From contig NZ_CP009238.1 of the NCBI RefSeq assembly GCF_000743945.1, forward strand, positions 1,054,001-1,118,000: a stretch of 64,000 nucleotides of DNA, in the 5' to 3' direction. Both the position numbers and the translations under genes were made by a program. The stretch's first letter is position 1, and each line of letters opens with the position of its first letter. Positions 27,767 through 39,200 of the stretch are shown piece by piece. The notes beneath the pieces are model-generated. The model was not told the DNA's origin. It worked only from the letters and a program-made list of their open reading frames with translations, and did not search any database. Origin of the DNA: Basilea psittacipulmonis DSM 24701 (GTDB lineage: Bacteria > Pseudomonadota > Gammaproteobacteria > Burkholderiales > Burkholderiaceae_B).

Positions 27767-28646
27767 TATTTGGACTTTTACAAAAATGCAAGGTGTCGGT
27801 AATGACTTTATCATGCTAGACGGCGTTAGTCAGCGAATTGATCTTACCGCAGAAATCGCTCAAGCCTTGGCAGATCGTCATTTTGGCATTGGTGCGGATC
27901 AAATCTTATTAGTCGATACGCCTTTGCACCCCGACGCTGATTTTCGTTACCGTATTTTTAATGCTGATGGTAGCGAAGTTGAACATTGTGGCAATGGGGC
28001 GAGATGTTTTGTGCGATTCGTGCATGAACAAGGATTATCTCAACGTAATCCGCTAAAAGCCGAAATTTGCACAGGATTGATTGAATTATACGAAAACCCT
28101 GATCACACGGTTAACGTGAATATGGGCTTAACAAGCTTTGAGCCAGAACGCTTGCCCTTTGATCCCCAAGGATTAAGTCAGCGTATGGTTGGCGACATTC
28201 CTCTTTATACCTTACCGATCGATGGTCATCACGTTGAGTTAGCGACCGTCGCCATCTCAAATCCGCATGCCGTCATCACGGTGCCAGATGTGCTTCAGGC
28301 CCCCGTTCAAGAAATAGGCAAACAAATAGAATCTCATCCTCGTTTTGCTAACCGCGTCAATGTTGGATTTATGCAAATATGTTCCGAACATGAGATTCGC
28401 TTACGTGTGTTTGAGCGAGGCGTGGGCGAGACCTTGGCCTGTGGCACGGGTGCTTGTGCCGCCGTCGCAGCAGGCATAAAAATGCATCGCCTCAAGTCTC
28501 CTGTTGTTGTTCACACTCAAGGTGGCCAATTAAACATCGCTTTTGATGGACAACAACTAACATTAACTGGACCTGCAACCACCGTGTTTTCAGGCACTAT
28601 TGATATTGATGTATTACTGAAAAACGCTCGAAAGGCCGTATTATGA
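27759..28646 (+). CDS. dapF: Diaminopimelate epimerase DapF
   Basis: The 295-residue protein begins MSNIWTFTKMQGVGNDFIMLD. It has the two catalytic cysteine motifs: C77 in EHCGNGARC and a second in ETLACGTGACAAV. DapF converts LL- to meso-diaminopimelate for lysine and peptidoglycan synthesis. It overlaps both neighbours (8 bp upstream, 4 bp downstream), so the lpxL-like gene, dapF, the DUF484 gene and xerC form one operon. Confidence 0.96.
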   Translation: MSNIWTFTKMQGVGNDFIMLDGVSQRIDLTAEIAQALADRHFGIGADQILLVDTPLHPDADFRYRIFNADGSEVEHCGNGARCFVRFVHEQGLSQRNPLKAEICTGLIELYENPDHTVNVNMGLTSFEPERLPFDPQGLSQRMVGDIPLYTLPIDGHHVELATVAISNPHAVITVPDVLQAPVQEIGKQIESHPRFANRVNVGFMQICSEHEIRLRVFERGVGETLACGTGACAAVAAGIKMHRLKSPVVVHTQGGQLNIAFDGQQLTLTGPATTVFSGTIDIDVLLKNARKAVL

Positions 28647-29284
28647 ACACACAAGAAATCATTCAATTTTTTCAATCAGAACCCGATTTTTTCAAAAAAA
28701 ATCCTGAATTGTTAATTCATCTTAATTTGCCTCAACCCGAGGAATTGGGCGTGCTTTCATTAACAGACTATCAACTCAAAGAGTTAAGAGACACCAATCG
28801 CACCTTAAATGAACACTATCAAAAACTGCTTCAAAATGCTTCGATCAATACAGATATTAACGATGCTATTTTGAAATTATGTGTTCAGCTATTATCTATT
28901 AAAAACGACTCACAGATACCCGAAACACTGTTAAAGGAACTAGAACAGTCTTTTGATCATCTTCATGTCGCTTTGCGTTTATGGTCTTTAGAAAATCTTT
29001 CTCATTCTGATATATTTTGTGTTGACGAGAATTTACAACAATGGACTGAAACGCTTGAAAAACCTTACTTAGGCACCACTCCATATTTAGAAATTACTCA
29101 GTGGTTCACCTCTAGCATACAGTCTTATGCTTGCATTCCTTTGAAACACGATGAAAAAAGCATGGGTTTATTAGTGTTTGCGTCTCAAGACAAACAGCAC
29201 TTTACGCCCGATATGGATACTTATTTCCTTGGTCTTATCCGAGATATTTGCCAAGCTACATTAAGTCGATTAAAAAATGAATAA
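28643..29284 (+). CDS. DUF484 family protein (GAF-like)
   Basis: The 213-residue protein has the N-terminal FFQSEPDFFKKNPELL pattern of DUF484, a predicted helical linker and a GAF-like C-terminal half (SYACIPLKHDEKSMGLLVFASQD). This family is usually encoded between dapF and xerC in proteobacteria. Its function is not established. It overlaps dapF by 4 bp and xerC by 8 bp. Confidence 0.9.
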   Translation: MNTQEIIQFFQSEPDFFKKNPELLIHLNLPQPEELGVLSLTDYQLKELRDTNRTLNEHYQKLLQNASINTDINDAILKLCVQLLSIKNDSQIPETLLKELEQSFDHLHVALRLWSLENLSHSDIFCVDENLQQWTETLEKPYLGTTPYLEITQWFTSSIQSYACIPLKHDEKSMGLLVFASQDKQHFTPDMDTYFLGLIRDICQATLSRLKNE

Positions 29285-30221
29285 GCCCACTGAATCGCTT
29301 CTTTTGCCCAGTGATATGCAAGCATGGCTCGCCTATTTAAAAGCTGAAAAACGCTATGCTCAGCATACATTAATCTCCTACGAACATGATCTTAAACGAC
29401 TGGTTCAAAAAAATGAAGCAAAAGCTGTTAAAGACTACAGCGAGACAGATTTAAGGCTGACGTTGGCTCATTATCATGCAAGTGGCATGCAAGCAAAATC
29501 CTTGGCGAGAATGGCTTCTTGTTGGCGAAGTTTTTTTCATTGGTGGTCCATTAAAAACAGAACAGACATCAACCCAGCCAAAAATCTCAAGTCCCCCAAA
29601 ACCCCTCATAGCTTACCCAAAGCACTTTCGATCGAACAGGCCCAAGTCTTGTTAGACACCCCTGCTCCCGATGATGAAACGGGGATTCGTGACCATGCGA
29701 TGTTTGAATTACTCTATTCATGTGGTTTACGTTTATCGGAACTCACTAGTCTAGATTGTTATTATCTCAAAACCCCTGATTACGAGTCAGAAAGCTGGTT
29801 AAACCTAGATGAAGCTGAAGTCACTGTTAAAGGAAAAGGTCAAAAAACAAGGATTTTACCTGTAGGTAGCAAAGCCATTGAAGCATTAAAAAAATGGTTA
29901 TTAGTCAGAGAAAACTTTGTTAAACCTCAATCTGGAAACGCTTTATTTCTGGGAGTTAGAGGTGCTAGAATCACCCCCAGAGTCGTTGAATTACAACTTA
30001 AAAAATACGCTCTCCAAAGCAATATTAACATCGATATGCACCCCCATATCTTTCGACATAGCTTTGCCAGCCACATCCTACAATCCAGTCAGGACCTACG
30101 TGCCGTCCAAGAACTCTTGGGCCACGCCAACATCTCCACCACCCAGATATACACCAAATTAGACTTCCAACACCTTGCCAAAGTCTATGACCAAGCCCAT
30201 CCCCGAGCAAAGAAAAAATGA
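29277..30221 (+). CDS. xerC: Site-specific tyrosine recombinase XerC
   Basis: The 314-residue protein has an N-terminal SAM-like core-binding domain and the tyrosine recombinase active site: R152 (CGLRLSEL), K187 (VKGKGQK), H257 and R260 (HIFRHSFASH), H283 (LLGHANISTTQ) and nucleophile Y292. With XerD it resolves chromosome dimers at dif. It ends the dapF operon. The last 60 codons (30037-30200) use C-ending codons far more than the rest of the gene, and the defence island begins just beyond. Confidence 0.94.
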   Translation: MNKPTESLLLPSDMQAWLAYLKAEKRYAQHTLISYEHDLKRLVQKNEAKAVKDYSETDLRLTLAHYHASGMQAKSLARMASCWRSFFHWWSIKNRTDINPAKNLKSPKTPHSLPKALSIEQAQVLLDTPAPDDETGIRDHAMFELLYSCGLRLSELTSLDCYYLKTPDYESESWLNLDEAEVTVKGKGQKTRILPVGSKAIEALKKWLLVRENFVKPQSGNALFLGVRGARITPRVVELQLKKYALQSNINIDMHPHIFRHSFASHILQSSQDLRAVQELLGHANISTTQIYTKLDFQHLAKVYDQAHPRAKKK

Positions 30222-30344
30222 TTATTCAGGCGTGGTTATGGTTGTCAACCGCGAGAATCTGTAAATAACAAACATCGGGTTAACAACCGTTATGGGCGAT
30301 TGATGCCATGTTGACGCATTCAGTATATCGATAAACCTTCGCGA

Positions 30345-33074
30345 TCAGTCAGGATCCTGCGATTCTACGTTATGATTTAAACTCGAGAATGTTGAATTTT
30401 CAGACTGATTCTCTGGATTAACACATTCATCAAGATCGGAGACCTTTTGTACCACTCGATAATTCACATTATCAAACTCTTTTAAACACATCTTTGCACA
30501 GTGAACTTTTTGCTGTTCACTCATGCGTAGCTTGTCATAAGTAATACCTTTTTTATCGTCGCCCGTATTTTTGGTTTCAGCGATAAAATAAACCTGTTTC
30601 AGTTCTTCATTCTGCTTACCTTTTAATTCTTCATTTAGATCTTTTTTTACCAATGCCCAATCAGGATTGTAGTCACCAATAGGCGTGGCAATCTTAAACC
30701 ATCTGGGAAGCTTGAAATACAGTAATACATCATCGCGACTTTGACAATCCTCTGCAAATTTCTTTTCTGTTTCAGAGTCTAACGCGATATAGTCCGCATG
30801 AACAGTTTTAACTTTTTCATCTGGTTTAATCGCAAAGGTATAATGATTTTCAAAAAACTCCACCCCTTTATCTTGCATTTCTTTCCATTTATTTATATTT
30901 TGCTCATAAACGGCCTCATCCTGCGTTTCTTGTTTCAAATACACGACACCATCAACCATTAAATCTTTTAGTTTCGAGGCAATCCTTTCACTGACTTGCT
31001 CAATAAAACGTTGAGGATTATTTTTTAGATCACCAATACGGCCTGAATCTTTGATGATGTTAAAAATCGTTTGTCGCGTTAATCCTGTTTTACGTTGAAT
31101 CTCATACAGTACATCAGGAATATTCCAATCATGTTCAATATTCTGAACATAAGAAAGTTTTTCTTCACCCCACACGCCTTTTTCCTGACTCTGATGAATC
31201 ACGGCCCTCTGTATTACCAGTTGAGGAGGCTGAATAGAGGGCATATTTTTAACGTCTTCACTGGCTTGCTTAATGAGTTCTGCACTATCAAATTTAACGG
31301 CATAAACGGTTTTACGTGATATTCTTTTCCAAATTTCAGAAAAGTAAGGACTCAACTTTTCATCCACACGGAAAGTTTGTTGTTTGCGTGCACCAGATGA
31401 TTTGGCACCACCATTTTCAAACACAATCCCACACTCTTCTTCATACTCTCTTTGCAAATTGGTAGCAAAACTTTCATAACTTTCATTAGGAATCACCGTT
31501 AATATATTGATGCTTTCATCATAGACACGTTGACCTTCCTGATTAACCGCTAATCTCAAGCCACGACCAATTTCCTGACGTTTTTTAATAAGTGATTGCG
31601 TTTCATTAAGTGTACAAATTTGAAAAACATTAGGATTATCCCATCCTTCTTTCAAAGCAGAATGTGAAAAAATAAATCGTAATGGACTATCAAAAGACAA
31701 TAACTTTTCTTTGTCTTTCATAATTAAGTTATACGTCGCCTCATCTGCTTGACTATCACCGTTAGTATCCTTATCTTGAGAGAAATAGCCTTCATGAACA
31801 CCTATTGCTGGTTTACCTGTCAAACGTTGATATATTTCCTCAAACCATTGGAAGAATTTACCGTTGTTTCGGTAATGGGCAACTTTATCAATAAAAAATA
31901 AAGAAAGTACCTTAATGCCTAGTGGATTCAAGCGTGCTTCTTTTTTTAAATGTTCAGCAATCGTACATTCGATTTGTTTTTTCATGATCTCATCACGAAT
32001 CACATCATCTTGTTCCCCTGCACCACTTATCTCTCCATTTGAAAAAATGATCTCTTTGCTTTCAGCATTTAAGCCATTCACCACAAAACCTTGTCGATAG
32101 CTTTCATTACCGCCCGATTTTTCAAACAGATCATCGCCTACTTTCACAGCAACTACTTTTTTCTTGAGTATTTTGTCTTTATCTAAACAATGCAGTTCTA
32201 CTTTGGCTGTCAGCTTTTTCTTACCTTGAACAATTTCTTTAAGAAAAACATAAGCACCATTCACTTCATTTCTGACCGATACAGGATGAACCTCAACTTG
32301 TTTCACCAGTTTTTGTTTATAAGCCTCTACAGGATTTAAACTATAGACCTTATGATAGTCATGTTTATGAGTGGCTGAATAACGCAAAATAAACAAAGGA
32401 TTCAAGGAAGCAATCGCTTTTTTTGCTGAATCCGTTTCCATATTTTGAGGTTCATCAATAATCACAATGGGATGAGTCTCACTAATTTTCTTGATAGGTG
32501 CTTCACCATCTTCGTTGACACGATTAATCACATTTTCATCTTTATTAAAAGCACCAATGTTCATCACCAGAATTTGAATACCTGTTAATTGTTTAAATGT
32601 ATTTAAATCTGATAATTTGTCACGATAATATTCATAATGCTTAACGATGACATTATTAAATTCAGTTTCAAAATGCGATTTCGTCGCCCGTAAACTTTGC
32701 AATACACCTTCGCGAATCGCCACATTAGGCACAACAATCACAAACCTTGACCAACCATATTGAAGATTAAGTTCAATAATCGTTCGCAAGTAAACATAAG
32801 TTTTACCTGTCCCCGTTTCCATTTCAACAGAAAAGTTAGGCACTTCATTACTTGCAAGAAGCGTTTCTTTCAATTTATTTTCTTTCTGTATTTCATTAAG
32901 ATTCTTGTTTATTTCTTGTAAGCTTAATTCCAGCTGATTGCTTATCGCCGTTCTATCATTAGGTGCAACTAAGACAAAAGATTCCATTTGGCCGTTTGAT
33001 TGACCTTGAAATAAACGAATCACAGAATCAATCGCCTGACGCTGATACGCTAAACGTTCAAATTTTAATTCCAT
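30345..33074 (-). CDS. res: Type III restriction endonuclease Res subunit
   Basis: The 909-residue protein has an SF2 helicase core: Walker A METGTGKTYVYLR at about residues 85-97, DEAD-like box IIDEPQNME, YSATHK, and a late motif EIGRGLRLAVNQEGQRV. A C-terminal nuclease region follows (NPDWALVKKD and FIAETKN, a PD-ExK pattern). Type III Res subunits use ATP to communicate between two sites and cut when the sites are unmethylated. It starts 9 bp after mod with a good AGGAGA ribosome-binding site. If Mod is not made (see mod), Res should also be inactive, because it works only in the Mod-Res complex. Confidence 0.92.
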   Translation of the reverse strand: MELKFERLAYQRQAIDSVIRLFQGQSNGQMESFVLVAPNDRTAISNQLELSLQEINKNLNEIQKENKLKETLLASNEVPNFSVEMETGTGKTYVYLRTIIELNLQYGWSRFVIVVPNVAIREGVLQSLRATKSHFETEFNNVIVKHYEYYRDKLSDLNTFKQLTGIQILVMNIGAFNKDENVINRVNEDGEAPIKKISETHPIVIIDEPQNMETDSAKKAIASLNPLFILRYSATHKHDYHKVYSLNPVEAYKQKLVKQVEVHPVSVRNEVNGAYVFLKEIVQGKKKLTAKVELHCLDKDKILKKKVVAVKVGDDLFEKSGGNESYRQGFVVNGLNAESKEIIFSNGEISGAGEQDDVIRDEIMKKQIECTIAEHLKKEARLNPLGIKVLSLFFIDKVAHYRNNGKFFQWFEEIYQRLTGKPAIGVHEGYFSQDKDTNGDSQADEATYNLIMKDKEKLLSFDSPLRFIFSHSALKEGWDNPNVFQICTLNETQSLIKKRQEIGRGLRLAVNQEGQRVYDESINILTVIPNESYESFATNLQREYEEECGIVFENGGAKSSGARKQQTFRVDEKLSPYFSEIWKRISRKTVYAVKFDSAELIKQASEDVKNMPSIQPPQLVIQRAVIHQSQEKGVWGEEKLSYVQNIEHDWNIPDVLYEIQRKTGLTRQTIFNIIKDSGRIGDLKNNPQRFIEQVSERIASKLKDLMVDGVVYLKQETQDEAVYEQNINKWKEMQDKGVEFFENHYTFAIKPDEKVKTVHADYIALDSETEKKFAEDCQSRDDVLLYFKLPRWFKIATPIGDYNPDWALVKKDLNEELKGKQNEELKQVYFIAETKNTGDDKKGITYDKLRMSEQQKVHCAKMCLKEFDNVNYRVVQKVSDLDECVNPENQSENSTFSSLNHNVESQDPD

Positions 33075-33083
33075 TACACTCTC

Positions 33084-35110
33084 CTAGAACGTTTCAAAAG
33101 CGATCCCTGCGTCTTTGAGTTGGCAATCCATATTTGTTTTAAACGCATCTCGGTTTAAAAACAATTTATCCAAAGCAAATACCTTAACAGGCGATTCAGC
33201 AAGCAGTTTATTTAATAAATTATCATCTACCGATTCCAGTAACAACGCTGTTTTACGCGTACCTCGTTGATTATTCACCCAGAAGATTTGATCCGAATAA
33301 GTCAATGGATCGGTCAATGTAAAACCTAAGCGTAATATCAGTTCAACAGCCATATGTTCAACACGTACATTATCTTTCACTACATCTTGATACTTTTCAA
33401 ATAGCTTTAATTGCTCCTCTTCACTCAAGCCCTTAAAACTAGGATTTTGCCATTGTTTGAAATTACTTTCGCTGAGTTTAAAGACTTTAAAACCTGTGTC
33501 GATTTTTTGATTTTCTTTTAAGTTGTTTTGAATATGTTGACCAGCACGGCGAATACGTTCCTTAGCAATATCGGCGATAGTTGCAAAACCCGCTTTATAT
33601 GCTTCGCTTTTTTCGTCTGTGGCTTCAGGCAGTTGCACACAAATATAACGGCGATTACCACCATCCTCAGCATTCAATTGCATCACCGCATGGGCGGTAG
33701 TGCCTGAACCTGCGAAAAAGTCGAGGATGATTTGATTATTATTTAATGATCCAATTTGCATTAATACTTTAATAAGTGGTGTTGGTTTTGGATAATCAAA
33801 ATAGCGTTTATTGTTGAAAAGTAATTGTGTTTGTTTTGTACCGTATGCTGTATTTCTGGCATCTTCATAACTTAAAACTTCTTCTAATTCTTCTAAGATT
33901 TCATCTTGTAACCATGCTGAATATAGTCTTGTTCTATATTCTCCATCTAAAGGTTGATAAATTTTTTCATAAATTTCAACAACTCCATTATTTCTCTTTA
34001 AAAATTCTACATCTTTATTCTTGATGGCTTGTTCTAATCTTTCTTTTTTCCAACGCCAGCACCCATCTTCGCCATTTGGCAAAATAGGAAATATTTCATT
34101 GCCATCATAATCAAGTACTGAATAATAAAGATTAGGTCGATCTTCTCTTTTGGAATTACTTCCCCACTTCCTTGCAAGTTGTATTTTGTAATTACGCTGT
34201 TTCTCCACATCAAATTTTGGAAAAATTTCATTATCTTTAATTTTTCTTCCTACAGTAAACTCCTCCTTATTCTTTACATACATTAAAATATATTCGTGAT
34301 TTTTCAAAAGATTTTTATCATCTGCACCACCTCCACGACCTCTCCAAGGCAACTCCGCCACAAAATTCTCCGATCCAAATACCTCATCACACAGCAATTT
34401 CAGCTGAGCCTGTTCGTTATCGTCAATCGAGATAAAAATCACGCCATCATCGCTTAACAAGGTTTTGGCAAGGTGCAGACGGGGCAACATCATAGAAAGC
34501 CAGTTACTATGGTAATGTCCATTATCTTTGCTATTTTTACGCCACGCACCTTGAAAGGCTCCTTCACGATTAAGGTAACCCTCTTGATTTACATCCCCTA
34601 CTCGCTTAGCATATTCATCACGTGTTTCAGAAAACTTATCAGGATAAATAAAACTATCATTGCCCGTGTTGTAAGGTGGGTCGATGTAAATCATTTTGAC
34701 TTGCCCAGCATAGGATTTTTGAAGGATTTTCAAGGCTTCTAGGTTTTCAGCTTCAATAAATACATTCTGCGTATTTTCAAAATCTACGCTTTCTTGAGGA
34801 CAAGGCGTTAAGGTGTTGTAAGTGGGAGATTGTAATGTTCGGTAAGCCTTTGATTTACCCGCCCAGTTTAGGTGATACCGTTCATTATTAAGATCAATAT
34901 TTTCTTCACCCAAAACTAATTTTAATTTCTCAACATCTACTTTTTCTTCGCAAAATATTTCTGGAAAAATTTGCTTTAATTGTTCAATTTTATTTTCGAT
35001 GTAAAGACTATTTTCTCTATCTTGCGAACATGTTTTTAGTGTATAATTGTTCTGTTCTGTTCTGTTCTGTTCTGTTCTGTTCTGTTCTGTTCTGTTCTGT
35101 TCTGTTCCAT
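33084..35110 (-). CDS. mod: Type III DNA adenine methyltransferase Mod, phase-variable, out of frame in this sequence
   Basis: The open part is 33084-34913 (609 codons). It has the beta-class N6-adenine methyltransferase motifs DPPYNTG and, later, DFFAGSGTTAHAV. The same frame stays open upstream and encodes the normal Mod N-terminus (KIEQLKQIFPEIFCEE..VDVEKLKLVLGEE), up to a TCTGT tract (ACAGA on this strand, 11 units, 35051-35105). Its only credible start is the ATG at 35110 (or in-frame ATG 35122), which is out of phase: it reads EQNRT repeats and stops at 35036. Ten or 13 units would give about 673 or 678 residues. The likely product is a phase-variable methyltransferase, OFF here. Confidence 0.9.
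35049..35107 (-). repeat. Pentanucleotide phase-variation tract in mod
   Basis: Eleven uninterrupted TCTGT units (35051-35105) plus two matching bases on each side make a 59-bp tract. It begins one base inside the mod start codon. All three frames through the tract encode E, Q, N, R and T codons without stops, so slippage only changes the downstream frame. Confidence 0.97.
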
Positions 35111-35122
35111 TAGTGCACCCAT

Positions 35123-35474
35123 AAAATCTAGAATCTAACTAAGTAATTTTACTCATATTAAAATACGCAGTAAAGCGAAAAGTATATAACATTCGTTTAT
35201 TCTGAAATCATCAATGCGTTTGGATATTAAGTGGTACTAAGACCTTTAAATCGTGTGGATGTATGAGAATAAACCTGCTCACATTGAACGTATCAAGCTA
35301 TTGTTTATGATTGATAATTCTATTCTTCCTATATAACTAATTTTATTTTTTCAACCATATTTATCAAATTCCGTAAAACTACTTCTTTGCTATTTTTCGT
35401 CATACTGGACATGCAACAATATAATATAATTTAAAAAAATCGTTATCTACTCAAAACTTTCTGGGACAAATGAC
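35123..35474. other. Divergent intergenic region between mod and hamA
   Basis: This is 350 bp of AT-rich DNA with no credible gene. It must hold the promoters of mod-res (reverse) and hamA-hamB (forward). No strong -35/-10 pair or operator palindrome was picked out. Confidence 0.5.
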
Positions 35475-36266
35475 ATGACCATTGCTATAGGAAAAATAGA
35501 ATACCAACGCGGAACACATCCTGTCACCGCCCTTGGTTTTTCTTATTCTGAGATGGAATTAAATGAAGCTTTGGCAAACGACGTGAAAAAGATTGTTTTT
35601 GATGTAGAAGAAACACAAGAAATCAGTAATATTCTTCAAAATACAGGTTTTGTGAAGGAAAGTATCGAAAAAATTTTCAATCCTAGTTTAATCTCTACAG
35701 AAAATTGGCGCATAGGTGAAAGTATTGCCCAATGTTATCTAAGCAATCATCGTCAGTGCTTTTTCCCTTGGCATAGCCATAGAGACGAACGTCAAACAAA
35801 ATCTTCTTTACCTGGTGCTGATTTGGTAGGATTTCAAATCATAGATAACCACACTTATTTTGCCTGTGTAGAAGTAAAAACTTCCAGTGAAAATCAACAT
35901 CCACCCCGAGTCATGACGGGAAATTCAGGATTAGAATCTCAAATTAAAAAAATCGTGGAGAATGAAACTTCCAAAAGCGTATTAATTAAATATCTTGCTT
36001 ACCGATGTGTAAATGTAAATTGGGAGCATCTTTTTAAAGAAGCATTCCAAAACTTTCTGGAAAACTCTAATAATATGAGGTTATTTGGATTTTTAATTAG
36101 AGATACAAAACCTAATTCCAAAGATATTGAAAGAAGTATCGAAAATTTAGCTAAATATACCTCTTCCAACCCATATATTGAATTTCTTGTCCTTTATCTA
36201 CCCGATAAAAGCATTCCGTCTTTAAGTAGTAAAATCACAAACTATCAATATGGCGGTGTAGCATGA
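35475..36266 (+). CDS. hamA: Hachiman-like defence nuclease HamA (DUF1837)
   Basis: The 263-residue protein resembles the DUF1837/HamA family (also AbpA). A PD-(D/E)xK nuclease core is visible: E82 in the helix GESIAQCYLS, D116 in GADLVGF, and E133-V-K135 in CVEVKTS. In Hachiman systems HamA is the effector that degrades DNA when released by the helicase HamB during phage infection. It overlaps the hamB start by 4 bp (ATGA), so the two are translationally coupled. The assignment rests on motif reading and the partner gene. Confidence 0.85.
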   Translation: MTIAIGKIEYQRGTHPVTALGFSYSEMELNEALANDVKKIVFDVEETQEISNILQNTGFVKESIEKIFNPSLISTENWRIGESIAQCYLSNHRQCFFPWHSHRDERQTKSSLPGADLVGFQIIDNHTYFACVEVKTSSENQHPPRVMTGNSGLESQIKKIVENETSKSVLIKYLAYRCVNVNWEHLFKEAFQNFLENSNNMRLFGFLIRDTKPNSKDIERSIENLAKYTSSNPYIEFLVLYLPDKSIPSLSSKITNYQYGGVA

Positions 36267-39200
36267 CCATCACACAAGAATCTTTAGAAAAATTAAATAC
36301 ACATTGGGCCATTCAAGCTATTAGCGAAAATGAAAGAAAAGAGGCATTTAATCTAGCTAATAAATTAATGGTAAATAATGCTGTCGGCTCACAGTTTAAT
36401 CTTGAATTATCTTCTATCAATTTTGACTTATTAGAACGCATTGCTTTAGCATATGAAGTGGCTGCCATAGAACATCTTAATGCTTTATTAAATCCCACGT
36501 CTAACGATACTGAATTAAGAGAACAATGCATCGCTGCATCACATCAAGCTTTTGAATTTTATAGATTATTACCCATCCCCACTCAACAAGAACAAAAAAT
36601 ATTTCATACATTACATTTAGCCTGTTTAGCTTATTGCGGACAAAGAAGTGTTGATTTATATCGATGGCTAAATGAAAATAAAGATAAGATTGTTATTTCA
36701 ACATCTTCTGATGCCACTTGGGATATTAAAATTCTTCATACCTTGTATCGCTGTTGGCTACGTCTATTTCAACATAACGATTGGCAAAGTATTAACGAAA
36801 TCATCCATTTTGTAAACGAGCTAAGAACATCTCAAAAAGCATATGAGGCAGATTTTTTTAATCATGGAAGTGTTGCCGAAAATCAGGCTAAAGCACTACA
36901 TTTAGTCAGTTTGTATCATTGGGCAAAGGCAACCGACATTCAAGCCAATTACTTATTAAAAGGTGAACCGATTACGGTCGCCCAGCTACTAGACAAACAT
37001 TTTGAATCTGCCATTGAAGCTGCTTTTAACTACTCTGACATGCAACTTGAAATGTTACTTAGATGGATGCAAGTCGCTTCACGCCAAATGGTAGAGACCT
37101 CAATATGGTGGGTGGCTCGTCGCATTAACTCACGAGTCACGAAATTTATTAATCACGTGACTAAATCTAACGCTTTATTTGAACTTATTCCGCCTCAGAA
37201 AACTGCCATACAAGAACAAGGTTTATTAGACGTTGCCGCCACTGCCATTGTTGTTGACATGCCTACATCTGGCGGAAAAACTTTACTTGCCCAATTCAGA
37301 ATTTTACAAGCTTTAAATCAATTCGCAGAAAGCGAAGATGGATGTTGGATTGCCTATATTGCTCCAACTAAAGCACTAGTATCCCAAATTACACGGCGTT
37401 TACGAAAAGATTTTGAACCTATCGGCGTTAAAGTTGAACAGCTTACTGGATCAATTGATATTGATACATTTGAAGAAGCACTTTTAACGCAGGAAAACGG
37501 ACAAAAAAGCTTTGATATTTTAGTTGCTACTCCTGAAAAACTACAACTCATTATTCGTAATAAAAAAGTACCTCGCCCATTGGTATTGGTAGTTATGGAT
37601 GAAGCTCATAATATCGAAGATGAACAACGAGGCCTAAGAATAGAACTTTTATTAGCCACCATAAAAGCTGAATGCGATAAAGCCAACTTTTTATTATTAA
37701 TGCCTTTTGTAGAAAAAGCTGAAACCATCGCACGTTGGCTAGCTCATGACCGTCATGCAGGACGAGCCATCAGTCTTGGAACCACTGCATGGAAGCCTAA
37801 CGAACAAATGGTAGGAATATTTCGACCTATCAATGAACATGATGAAAAAAGTAGTTGGCGTTTAGAATATGAAACATTGACGACCACACGCAATACTATT
37901 CATTTAAAAGGAAAACATTATGTAGGGGGCATCAATCCCCTTAATATAAACAAGCGTCAATGCAATCTATCCTTACAAGCGGTTGCCATGGCAAAAATTA
38001 TGTCTGTACGAGGAACCAGCATTGCTATTGCTACCCGGATAAATGACGTTTGGAATATGGCTCGAACAGCGGCAAAAAATATGCCCCTCCTTCACCCTAT
38101 TCCAGATGAAATTGTATTAGTTCAAAAATTTATTCAAGCCGAAATTGGTGAGAACTTTGAACTAATCGATATGCTCTCAAGAGGGATCGGTGTCCATCAC
38201 GCAGGGCTATCTGATGAGATAAGAACCTTGATGGAATGGCTCGCAGAAGAAGGAAAGTTAAAAATACTTTGTGCCACCACCACTATCGCTCAAGGTATCA
38301 ATTTTCCAGTTTCATCAGTATTTTTAGCTTCTCGATACTTACCTAGCAAAAAATACTGCAAAGAAATGTCAACACGTGATTTTTGGAACTTAGCTGGTCG
38401 TGCTGGACGAATGAATCATGAAAGTGTTGGCATAGTTGGTATCGCCGCTGGACAGCATCCCGATAAAACGATTAATTTTGTAAAAAATAAAACGGGCGAG
38501 TTGGTTTCTCGTTTAATTCAAATGCTCGAAAAGTTAGAAGAAGTCGGGCAGTTGAATGAATTAAATAAAAAAATATACCTTCCTGATTGGGAAGATTTTC
38601 GTTGTTATGTGGCACACTTATGGAATGAGAAGAAAAATCTTGATCTTGTATTAGCCGAAACAGAACAGCTTTTACGCAATACATTAGGTTACGGTGTTTT
38701 AGAAAGTGATTCAAAAAATAAACAAAAAGCTCAGAAACTATTAGATGTTACGCGTCAATACGCACAATCTTTAAACGAGAAAATAAAATTTGTCACCTTA
38801 GCTGATATGACAGGATTCTCTCCCGAGGGTATTAGCAAAGCCATAACGGGATTCAATCAGCTAGAACAAAAACTAACTATTAACGATTGGAAACCCGATA
38901 GCTTATTTGGTGAACATTCTGGTATGTCTGAACTTTATGGGATTATGTTAAAAGTACCCCAATTAAAAAATTTAGAAAACATCGCTTCAGATGGCACAAA
39001 ACATACACTAATAGCTGATATCACCAAAGCATGGGTTTCAGGCCAACGCATTGAAGATATTGCAAAAGCTTATTTTCAGGATAGTGATAAGACCACTTCA
39101 ATTAGCAATACTTGTAAAGCTATTTATCAAAAATTAATAAATAATGGTACTTGGGGATTTTCTGCACTGAGTAAGTTAGGATTAGACTTCGATAATCTTT

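Noticed and set aside
34911..34913. TTG at 34911-34913 as the real mod start
   Set aside because: The frame upstream encodes the conserved Mod N-terminus, so starting here would cut about 65 residues; no ribosome-binding site is visible either.
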